5,637 nucleotides of DNA from Acetatifactor sp. (GTDB lineage Bacteria; Bacillota; Clostridia; Lachnospirales; Lachnospiraceae): assembly GCA_024699575.1 (NCBI GenBank), contig JAILPF010000189.1, positions 1-5,637 on the forward strand, written 5' to 3'. Position numbers and translations under genes: made by a program. Below the pieces are notes generated by a model that was not told the origin of the DNA, ran no database searches, and worked only from the letters and a program-made list of their open reading frames with translations. Positions 1-5,226 of this stretch are shown in pieces; positions within the stretch are counted from its first letter, which is position 1, and each line of letters opens with the position of its first letter.

Positions 1-240
1 TTCCTCACGTGATAGAGAGAGAACATCAGTGTCGAGAATGGAGAGCGATCCTGAATCAGGTTTATGCAAAAGTCCCATTAAATGGAGCAATGTCGATTTT
101 CCACATCCGGAAGGTCCCATAATCGCCACAAATTCGCCCTGTGCCACTTCGAGCGATACATTTTTTAAAATCTGTCTGGATTCCTTTCCATCCCGAAAGC
201 TTTTGCAGATATTCCGTAATTCCAACACTTTCTTTTCCAT
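1..240 (-). CDS. ABC transporter ATP-binding protein, HrtA/MacB/LolD-like (partial, cut by left edge)
   Basis: Only the first 80 residues are inside the window; the reading frame stays open to base 1. The protein starts MEKKVLELRNICKSF, has the usual A-loop/beta-sheet region, and carries a complete Walker A motif, GPSGCGKST, at residues 42-50, followed by LLHLMGLLHKPDSGS, the normal continuation in the MacB/LolD/HrtA group of ABC ATPases. The Q-loop, signature motif, Walker B and H-loop lie outside. It would hydrolyse ATP at the inner face of the membrane to drive the adjacent permease. The start ATG (240-238) overlaps the permease TGA (242-240) by one base and has a GGAGG site eight bases or so upstream, so translation is probably coupled. 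The subfamily is inferred mainly from the permease; the substrate is not shown by this fragment. Confidence 0.93.
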   Translation of the reverse strand, partial: MEKKVLELRNICKSFRDGKESRQILKNVSLEVAQGEFVAIMGPSGCGKSTLLHLMGLLHKPDSGSLSILDTDVLSLSREE

Positions 241-1325
241 CAGTTGTCACCTCCGATAATCCCTGCAGGATCGATTTTTGCAACCTTGACAATAGAGAAC
301 AAACTTCCAAACAGTGAGATAAGTATAAATGCACAAAGTATCAAAATCACATTGCCCGTCTGCAGATAGAATGGCATTGTTCCCGGAAGTGCCCTCGCCA
401 TCATACCTACAAGTGCTGCCGCTATCAGTGCACCGATTAACGCCACCGTTCCCACTTCGCATGCAATAAACGTTGCAAGCTCCCCCATACTCACACCAAT
501 TGCTTTTAAAACACCGAATTCTTTTTCCTTCTGCATATTGATGACAAAAAAGAAAATTCCAATTATAACAGCCGTTATAAATACAAGCATCCAATCCACC
601 ATCTTGATTGTCATCTGTTCTGCCTTGTAGCCGGGAAGTTCGTCGATAATCTCTGCTTTTGTATAGGTCTCAAGTCCTTTTATATTGACCTTGTCAGACA
701 TATCCTTCAAAGCAAACGCATGATATTTCGGTTGATAATTCGGATTAATTCCTTGCATAATGCTTCGGAAGGTCTCCACTGAAACAAATCCAATCGGAAT
801 ATGACCGTACATCTGATCTTTCGTAAAACCTGTCACCTTCAATTCCAAACCCGACGCGGAATCCACAACGATATCGCCGACCTGAATGCCTTCCGCCTCA
901 AAGTCATCATCCAGGACAATGCTGTTCTCATCCTGTGCCGATAATTTTTTTCCCAAATATGCTTCCGGATTCAAGAAATCTTCCGGATTCACAGCAAAAT
1001 ACGTTATATCTATTTTTTCATCAGAACTTTTCTTTTCAAGAAATGTGCGGAAAATATCAAGGGTTGCGACTTTTGTGTCCACCTGGCTTTCTACACTTAA
1101 CAATTCCTCCTCTGTCACCGATGAGACAGTAATCAGGCACTCAGCATCCTCCTTCAATACAAATCCATCCGCCGGGAGTTGCTCAATTCCTGAGGAGACG
1201 GCACGCCCCAAACCGTCAACCAACCCTGACAAGAATAATACCATGAACATTAACAGCACAATAATGATTGTAACCAACAGATAATGTCTGACATTGTGCT
1301 TTAAATCCTTCAACGCTAGTCTCAT
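240..1325 (-). CDS. FtsX/MacB-type ABC transporter permease, HrtB-like
   Basis: A 361-residue membrane protein with the four-helix FtsX/MacB layout: one helix near residues 15-34, a large extracytoplasmic domain (about 40-240), then three helices near 244-264, 283-308 and 325-346. The conserved block between helices 2 and 3, QKEKEFGVLKAIG (265-277), is the FtsX-family coupling segment that contacts the ATPase. Length and several segments recall HrtB of Gram-positive haem exporters: the MVLFLSGL helix 1 end, YKAEQ at 233-237, TMPFYLQT at 316-323, and the end KIDPAGIIGG. HrtAB exports haem or removes it from the membrane to prevent toxicity. The HrtB assignment rests on remembered sequences, so haem as substrate is an inference; other four-helix efflux permeases remain possible. 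AGGAGG at 1332-1337 lies six bases before the ATG, fixing the start. The antiporter stop is 29 bases upstream and the ATPase follows with a one-base overlap. Confidence 0.88.
   Translation of the reverse strand: MRLALKDLKHNVRHYLLVTIIIVLLMFMVLFLSGLVDGLGRAVSSGIEQLPADGFVLKEDAECLITVSSVTEEELLSVESQVDTKVATLDIFRTFLEKKSSDEKIDITYFAVNPEDFLNPEAYLGKKLSAQDENSIVLDDDFEAEGIQVGDIVVDSASGLELKVTGFTKDQMYGHIPIGFVSVETFRSIMQGINPNYQPKYHAFALKDMSDKVNIKGLETYTKAEIIDELPGYKAEQMTIKMVDWMLVFITAVIIGIFFFVINMQKEKEFGVLKAIGVSMGELATFIACEVGTVALIGALIAAALVGMMARALPGTMPFYLQTGNVILILCAFILISLFGSLFSIVKVAKIDPAGIIGGDN
250..254 (-). promoter_or_regulatory. Ribosome binding site of the ABC ATPase, inside the permease 3' end
   Basis: The minus strand reads GGAGGTGACAACTGATG. 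GGAGG lies nine bases before the ATG at 240 and inside the last codons (IIGGDN) of the permease gene. Together with the TGATG stop/start overlap, this indicates translational coupling of permease and ATPase at matched levels. Confidence 0.8.
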
Positions 1326-1331
1326 TTTCTT

Positions 1332-1337
1332 CCTCCT
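1332..1337 (-). promoter_or_regulatory. Ribosome binding site of the permease gene
   Basis: The minus strand reads AGGAGG, then AAGAAA, then ATG at 1325. It occupies the 29-base gap after the antiporter stop codon. That gap holds no recognisable promoter or terminator, so the permease depends on transcription from upstream. Confidence 0.8.
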
Positions 1338-1354
1338 CTTTCAAAATAAGTTGC

Positions 1355-2839
1355 TTATACCTCTATACGTCTGTTCAGTAACAAAAGAATCCCCAAAAGT
1401 AATATCACACAGGTGCAAAGGCCAGCCCATGCAACATTTGTCAATCCGATAATCAGATAACCCACTGCACAGATTGCCGCAACCAATGTTGCATAAGGAA
1501 TCTGTGTCTCAACATGTCTGATATGATTGCACATAGCTCCTGTCGATGAGAGTATCGTCGTGTCTGAAATCGGAGAGCAATGGTCCCCATATACAGAACC
1601 GGCAAGCGTTGCTCCCAAAGCCGGTATCAGCATGCCGTCCCCTCCTGTTGCCTGACATATCATGGACACAATCGGAATCAGGATTCCGAATGTTCCCCAC
1701 GATGTTCCCATGGAGAATGACATGAGCGCAGCGATAACGAAAACCAAAAGAGGCAAAAATGCGAAAGAAATGTTGGCACTTGCGACAAATTTTGAAATAA
1801 ACTCACCTGTGCCTATCATTTCACGGCACACACCGCCCAGGCTCCACGACAGAATAAGAATCAACATGGGGGGAACAATTTTTCCTATGCCTTCTACAAT
1901 TCCTTCCACAAATTCTTTGGGTTTCATAATTTTTCTGGGTATGTACATGATGAATGCCATCATAAGTCCGGCAAATGCTCCAAGTGAAAGCCCGGCAGTC
2001 GGATAATAACCTATCGCCTCTGAAAAAGGAACTCCTGAGAAATAGCCTCCCACATAAGCCATCCCAAGTATCGCAAATACAATGAGTATCAGAATGGGCA
2101 TAACCAAGTCATATACTTTCCCCCGATTCTCTGACTCATCTTTACTCTCTGCGGCCTCACTGAAATCCTCCACATTCAAAGCTTCCTGCTCGGCTTTTTT
2201 CATTTTCCCGAAATCTATACCCGTCACACAGATAAACAGCACCATGACAATTGTAAGAATCGCATACAGATTATAGGGAATTGTGGCAAGAAACGCATGA
2301 AAACCATTGGTATCACTGACCTCCGACGCAACAGCAACAGCCCAGGAGGATACAGGAGCCATAATGCAAACCGGTGCAGCTGTCGCATCGATAATATAAG
2401 CCAGTTTTTCCCGTGAAATCTTCTGTCTGTCATAGACCGGTCTCATTACCGTTCCGATAGTAAGGCAATTAAAGCCGTCATCAATAAAAATCAATATTCC
2501 TAAAAAAGCTGTGGCAAGCAACGTCATTTTTCTGCTTTTGAGCTTTCTTTCAGCCCACGCTCCATAAGCTCTCATGCCACCGGATTTTCCGACCAGGGTT
2601 ATCACCGCCCACAGCAGGGCTAAAAATATAATCATATATGCATTATCTGCCAGTTTTTCCGCCATCATATCGAAGATATGCGCAAAGATTGCAACAAAAG
2701 ATTCCTGTGCAAACAGCGTATATATGACCATTCCCGAAAGCACTCCGATAAATAGAGAGGAATAAACCTCTTTTGTTATGAGTGCCAGTGCTATTGCAAT
2801 AAGCGGTGGCAGAATTGACACCCATCCTGTTTCTATCAT
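1355..2839 (-). CDS. nhaC: Na+/H+ antiporter, NhaC family
   Basis: A 494-residue, very hydrophobic protein, a normal length for NhaC-family antiporters (Na_H_antiporter domain). These cytoplasmic-membrane proteins exchange Na+ for H+, and some relatives exchange organic anions such as malate for lactate, so the cargo is open. Family signatures: IDDGFNCLTIGTVMRP at residues 119-134, SMGTSWGTFGI at 376-386, and GDHCSPISDTTILSSTGA at 418-435. About eleven to thirteen membrane segments are visible. A charged, acidic loop at about 211-242 splits the protein into two halves and is probably cytoplasmic. I chose ATG at 2839 because GGAGG (2848-2852) lies eight bases upstream; an in-frame TTG at 2845 would add two residues but lies only two bases from that site. 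It is the first gene of the apparent antiporter-permease-ATPase operon, 71 bases after the araC-type stop codon, with no terminator between. Confidence 0.93.
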   Translation of the reverse strand: MIETGWVSILPPLIAIALALITKEVYSSLFIGVLSGMVIYTLFAQESFVAIFAHIFDMMAEKLADNAYMIIFLALLWAVITLVGKSGGMRAYGAWAERKLKSRKMTLLATAFLGILIFIDDGFNCLTIGTVMRPVYDRQKISREKLAYIIDATAAPVCIMAPVSSWAVAVASEVSDTNGFHAFLATIPYNLYAILTIVMVLFICVTGIDFGKMKKAEQEALNVEDFSEAAESKDESENRGKVYDLVMPILILIVFAILGMAYVGGYFSGVPFSEAIGYYPTAGLSLGAFAGLMMAFIMYIPRKIMKPKEFVEGIVEGIGKIVPPMLILILSWSLGGVCREMIGTGEFISKFVASANISFAFLPLLVFVIAALMSFSMGTSWGTFGILIPIVSMICQATGGDGMLIPALGATLAGSVYGDHCSPISDTTILSSTGAMCNHIRHVETQIPYATLVAAICAVGYLIIGLTNVAWAGLCTCVILLLGILLLLNRRIEV

Positions 2840-2847
2840 CCCCAAAT

Positions 2848-2852
2848 CCTCC
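2848..2852 (-). promoter_or_regulatory. Ribosome binding site that decides the nhaC start
   Basis: The minus strand reads AGAGGAGGATTTGGGGATG. GGAGG is eight bases from the ATG at 2839 but only two from the TTG at 2845, so the ATG is the likely start and the TTG is too close to be used. Confidence 0.8.
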
Positions 2853-2886
2853 TCTCACATTGCTCCTATTCTCAGTTAAATCGCTG

Positions 2887-2903
2887 CAGTTTCAACAGTT
2901 TCA
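2887..2903. repeat. Tandem octamer CAGTTTCA x2 in the nhaC leader
   Basis: CAGTTTCA occurs at 2887-2894 and again at 2896-2903 (TGAAACTG on the coding strand), a nine-base period. A related CAGTTAAA lies at 2873-2880. The pair starts at about the transcription start expected from the candidate nhaC promoter, which suits a repressor site, but two short copies could also be chance. Confidence 0.4.
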
Positions 2904-2909
2904 TGTTTT

Positions 2910-2938
2910 ATTATATCACAAAATCTTTTCTTTGTCTG
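2910..2938 (-). promoter_or_regulatory. Candidate promoter of the nhaC-permease-ATPase operon, overlapping the araC 3' end
   Basis: On the minus strand, CAGACA (2938-2933; four of six matches to TTGACA) is followed after 17 bases by TATAAT (2915-2910), a perfect -10 box preceded by TG plus one base, so it is also an extended -10. It overlaps the last codons and the TAA stop of the araC-type gene. Transcription would begin near 2903, giving a leader of about 60 bases before the nhaC ATG. The box could be partly a product of the coding sequence (GTG ATA TAA), so it is a good candidate rather than proven. Confidence 0.55.
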
Positions 2939-3714
2939 CTTGGTGTCGTCCCAAAATATGCTTTATATCGTTTTGAAAAATTGGGAAGGTCCGAAAATCC
3001 CGCCATTCCGGCACTCTCTGTAACACTGTAGCCTTTTTCCAGAAACTTTCTGGCTTTCTTCAAGCGAAATTCCATCAGATATTCCTTAGGCGAAATCCCA
3101 TAAGTCTCCCGGAAGACTGCTGTTAAATAACGTCTGTCTATAAATAAGCTGTCCGCTATTTCCTGTATGGAAACGCTCTGCATATAAACTGTTTCCAGAT
3201 AGTTCTTAGTGTATTTTGCATAGTTGTTCTGTCTGTATGTTTCCCCATACATCGATGATAACTGCAATAGTAGCTCACAGGTCAAAAGATACAGTTGTTC
3301 GTTAAAATTATCCTCCGAATAATGTCTTCTGATTTCCGTGAAAATATGACGTACCGGTGGAGTATGGATGACGGGGCTATTCAAAAAATCCAGCACACAC
3401 CCTTTCGGAACTTCAAAACCAATCCAGCTGTAAACCCATGTGTTCTCTTTCCCGGTACGGTAAATCGTCACTTCCTCCGGTTCAATCACAAAAATATCAC
3501 CCTTTTTGACCGGATGCCACACGCCACGTTTAAAAAACTCACCTTCCCCCTCCAGTATATAATGCAGCAGATAATGGGAACGAACCGCTGGGCCAAAGGA
3601 ATGTTCCGGCTTACATATCTCACAGCCGTATATAATCGGCACGACGTCATGCAACCAACTTCTTCCGACATATCTTTCTGCCATATTCTCATGAAAATCC
3701 AAGTATTTATCCAT
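2911..3714 (-). CDS. AraC-family transcriptional regulator (MelR/MsmR/RafR-like)
   Basis: A 267-residue regulator. The N-terminal half is an AraC-type cupin sensor domain (about residues 15-120), visible in the beta-strand pattern around HYLLHYILEGEGEFF and VKKGDIFVIEPEEVTIY. The C-terminal 97 residues carry two helix-turn-helix units: SIQEIADSLFIDRRYLTAVFRE (about 182-203) and the second around SVTESAGMAGFSDLPNFSKRYKAYFGTTP (about 230-258), the usual AraC signature. Proteins of this type bind a sugar and activate a nearby operon. Divergence from a melA-type alpha-galactosidase, as melR is from melA in E. coli, points to an alpha-galactoside such as melibiose or raffinose; that inducer is inferred. 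I chose ATG 3714: AGAGG (3721-3725) lies six bases upstream and a good promoter lies just beyond. An ATG at 3786 would add 24 residues but has no ribosome site and would place the promoter inside the gene. Confidence 0.92.
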   Translation of the reverse strand: MDKYLDFHENMAERYVGRSWLHDVVPIIYGCEICKPEHSFGPAVRSHYLLHYILEGEGEFFKRGVWHPVKKGDIFVIEPEEVTIYRTGKENTWVYSWIGFEVPKGCVLDFLNSPVIHTPPVRHIFTEIRRHYSEDNFNEQLYLLTCELLLQLSSMYGETYRQNNYAKYTKNYLETVYMQSVSIQEIADSLFIDRRYLTAVFRETYGISPKEYLMEFRLKKARKFLEKGYSVTESAGMAGFSDLPNFSKRYKAYFGTTPSRQRKDFVI

Positions 3715-3720
3715 ATTATA

Positions 3721-3725
3721 CCTCT
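3721..3725 (-). promoter_or_regulatory. Ribosome binding site that decides the araC-type start
   Basis: The minus strand reads AAAGAGGTATAATATG: AGAGG is six bases from the ATG at 3714. Upstream of the alternative ATG at 3786 the minus strand reads CATATTTTCAAAA, with no purine-rich ribosome site. Confidence 0.75.
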
Positions 3726-3749
3726 TTGTATTTATTAATCTTATATTCC

Positions 3750-3779
3750 ATTTTACCAAATCATCTATCCATTTATCAA
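3750..3779 (-). promoter_or_regulatory. Promoter of the araC-type regulator
   Basis: On the minus strand, TTGATA (3779-3774; five of six) and TAAAAT (3755-3750; five of six) are 18 bases apart, and TGG precedes the -10 box, making it an extended -10 as well. Transcription would start near 3743, leaving a leader of about 30 bases. The -35 box lies inside the inverted repeat at 3769-3782, so a protein bound there would block this promoter. Confidence 0.65.
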
Positions 3780-3782
3780 TGG
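3769..3782. repeat. Inverted repeat CCATT-TATC-AATGG, possible operator
   Basis: Two perfect five-base arms around a four-base centre cover the -35 box of the regulator promoter and lie about 20 bases upstream of the candidate melA -10 box at 3802. Position suits autorepression or melA activation. AraC-family sites are more often direct repeats, so the protein that would bind is uncertain. Confidence 0.35.
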
Positions 3783-3783
3783 T

Positions 3784-3800
3784 CATTTTTTGAAAATATG
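3784..3800. repeat. Imperfect palindrome in the araC-melA control region
   Basis: The 17 bases CATTTTTTGAAAATATG, centred on G3792, have arms matching at seven of eight positions. It lies next to the other inverted repeat and directly upstream of, or overlapping, both candidate melA promoters. AT-rich sequence makes such palindromes fairly easy to form by chance. Confidence 0.3.
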
Positions 3801-3818
3801 TTATGCTACAGCTATCAG
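3790..3818 (+). promoter_or_regulatory. Candidate melA promoter(s)
   Basis: Two overlapping options are visible. First, TTGAAA (3790-3795; five of six) and TATCAG (3813-3818; four of six) are 17 bases apart, starting near 3825. Second, TGTTATGCT (3799-3807) is an extended -10 with no good -35 box, starting near 3814. The second type, with a poor -35, is common where an AraC-family activator is needed. I cannot choose between them. No catabolite-repression (cre) site is evident in the interval. Confidence 0.45.
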
Positions 3819-3828
3819 AAAAAAATCC

Positions 3829-3835
3829 GGGAGGG
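3829..3835 (+). promoter_or_regulatory. Ribosome binding site that decides the melA start
   Basis: GGGAGGG lies seven bases before the ATG at 3843. The reading frame is open upstream to a TTG at 3726, but the intervening 39 codons cover the divergent promoters, so the long form is not the real protein. Confidence 0.85.
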
Positions 3836-3842
3836 ATACAAA

Positions 3843-5177
3843 ATGACCAAAAAAATCAAAATAACAATGATGGGTGCCGGAAGCACCGTGTTCACAAGAA
3901 ATGTCCTGGGCGACGTAATGTGTACACCCGCTTTGCAGAATTGCGAAATCGCTCTCTATGATATAGACGAGACCAGATTAGCCGAAAGTTTTCGCTTAAT
4001 CAGCACCCTGAACAAAAACATTAATGAAAATCGTGCTGAAATTCATTCCTATCTTGGCGTGGAAAACCGCAAAGAAGCTCTGCGCGATGCCACCTTTGTA
4101 GTAAATGCAATCCAGGTCGGAGGATATGAACCCTGCACTGTAATCGACTTTGAAATTCCCAAGAAATACGGCATCCGTCAGACCATTGCAGACACCTTAG
4201 GTATCGGTGGAATCATGCGTGCACTGCGCACCATCCCTGTGCTGGAAGAATTTGCAAAAGACATGGGGGAAGTTTGTCCTGAAACCTTATTCTTAAATTA
4301 TACCAATCCTATGGCTATGCTGACCGGGTACATGAACCGTTATACAAAAATCAAAACCGTCGGTCTCTGCCACAGCGTGCAGGTCTGCTCAGATTGTCTG
4401 CTCTCATCCTTGGGCATGGAGGATAAAAAAGAAGGTCGCAAAGAATTAATCGCCGGAATCAATCATATGGCATGGTTGTTATCTCTGCAGGACAAGGACG
4501 GTAATGATCTCTATCCGGAGATTCGCAGACGTGCAAAAGAAAAGAATGCATCGGAAAAGCATCATGATATGGTTCGCTTTGATTATATCGACAAATTGGG
4601 CTACTATTGCACCGAATCCAGCGAACACAATTCCGAGTATAATCCGTTTTATATCAAATCCAGATATCCTGAATTGATTGAGGAATTCAACATTCCTCTG
4701 GATGAATATCCCAGAAGATGTATCAGCCAGATTGAGGGTTGGAAAAAGACCAGCGAAGAGCTTCTCTCCGATCCCACCATAAGCCACACCCGTTCTAATG
4801 AATATGCCTCCTACATCATGGAAGCTGTGGTGACCAACAAACCATTTTCCATCGGTGGAAACGTCCTCAACACAGGGCATTTAATCGAAGACTTTCCTGA
4901 ACAGGCATGTGTGGAAGTGCCCTGTCTGGTAAACGGTACCGGAATTCATCCCACCTATGTTGGCTCACTTCCTCCTGTTTTAGCTGCCATGAATATGACG
5001 AATATCAATACACAGCTTTTGACAATCGAAGCTGCACACACCAGACGTAAGGAAGATATTCTGCGCGCAATCATGCTCGAACCGCACACTGCCGCGGAAT
5101 TATCCATCGCCGACATGAAAAAAATGATGGAGGAACTCATCGAAGCTCACGGACCATATATGTCCATGTACCAATAG
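3843..5177 (+). CDS. melA: Alpha-galactosidase, glycoside hydrolase family 4 (MelA type)
   Basis: A 444-residue cytoplasmic enzyme (E. coli MelA is about 450) that hydrolyses melibiose and related alpha-galactosides. GH4 enzymes use NAD+ and a divalent metal, usually Mn2+, through transient oxidation at C3 of the sugar. Visible: an N-terminal NAD-binding Rossmann fold with GAGSTVF at residues 11-17 and acidic D40/D42 after the second strand; QVGGYEPCTV at 91-100; QTIADTLGIGGIMRALRTIP at 113-132; NYTNPMAM at 152-159; the metal-site motif CHSVQ at 176-180; and GINHMAW at 205-211, giving C176 and H208 as expected metal ligands. CHSV separates alpha-galactosidases from GH4 6-phospho-glycosidases (CN[IV]P) and alpha-glucosidases (CHE). 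The KLGYYCTESSEH segment and the PHTAAELS C-terminus also match MelA. It is divergent from an AraC-type regulator, which probably controls it. No permease or galactose-metabolism gene follows; a terminator does. Exact substrate range is not shown. Confidence 0.95.
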   Translation: MTKKIKITMMGAGSTVFTRNVLGDVMCTPALQNCEIALYDIDETRLAESFRLISTLNKNINENRAEIHSYLGVENRKEALRDATFVVNAIQVGGYEPCTVIDFEIPKKYGIRQTIADTLGIGGIMRALRTIPVLEEFAKDMGEVCPETLFLNYTNPMAMLTGYMNRYTKIKTVGLCHSVQVCSDCLLSSLGMEDKKEGRKELIAGINHMAWLLSLQDKDGNDLYPEIRRRAKEKNASEKHHDMVRFDYIDKLGYYCTESSEHNSEYNPFYIKSRYPELIEEFNIPLDEYPRRCISQIEGWKKTSEELLSDPTISHTRSNEYASYIMEAVVTNKPFSIGGNVLNTGHLIEDFPEQACVEVPCLVNGTGIHPTYVGSLPPVLAAMNMTNINTQLLTIEAAHTRRKEDILRAIMLEPHTAAELSIADMKKMMEELIEAHGPYMSMYQ

Positions 5178-5180
5178 AAT

Positions 5181-5226
5181 AAAAATCGGAGCTATCGCCT
5201 CATGCGATATGCTCCGTTTTGAGTTT
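5181..5226. terminator. Bidirectional intrinsic terminator between melA and pgmB
   Basis: CGGAGCTATCGC (5187-5198), loop CTCAT, then GCGATA-T-GCTCCG (5204-5216): twelve base pairs with one bulged T at 5210. On the plus strand it is followed by TTTTGAGTTTTATT, and on the minus strand by ATTTTTATT, so it can end both convergent transcripts. It begins ten bases after the melA stop; the pgmB stop codon (5228-5226) lies inside the plus-side U-rich tail. Confidence 0.85.

Noticed and set aside
62..334. Minus-strand 90-residue open frame across the permease/ATPase junction
   Set aside because: It is out of frame with both the ATPase (Walker A motif visible in the other frame) and the HrtB-like permease; no ribosome site or recognisable domain.
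886..1284. Plus-strand 132-residue open frame opposite the permease
   Set aside because: Serine/asparagine-rich shadow of the permease coding strand, without a ribosome site or family signature.
2840..2910. Intrinsic terminator between the AraC-type gene and nhaC
   Set aside because: No stem of useful length with a following U-tract on the minus strand; only CTGCAG (2884-2889) and the direct octamer repeat are present.
3295..3738. Plus-strand 147-residue open frame opposite the AraC-type gene
   Set aside because: It lies antisense to a gene with clear cupin and helix-turn-helix motifs, and its product shows no domain; long antisense frames are expected here.
3715..3842. Catabolite-repression (cre) site before melA
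   Set aside because: No sequence with the central CG and flanking TG/CA pattern of cre sites is present in the interval.
4479..4880. Minus-strand 133-residue open frame opposite melA
   Set aside because: Antisense to conserved GH4 sequence; hydrophobic stretches arise from the complement of melA codons and no start signal is seen.
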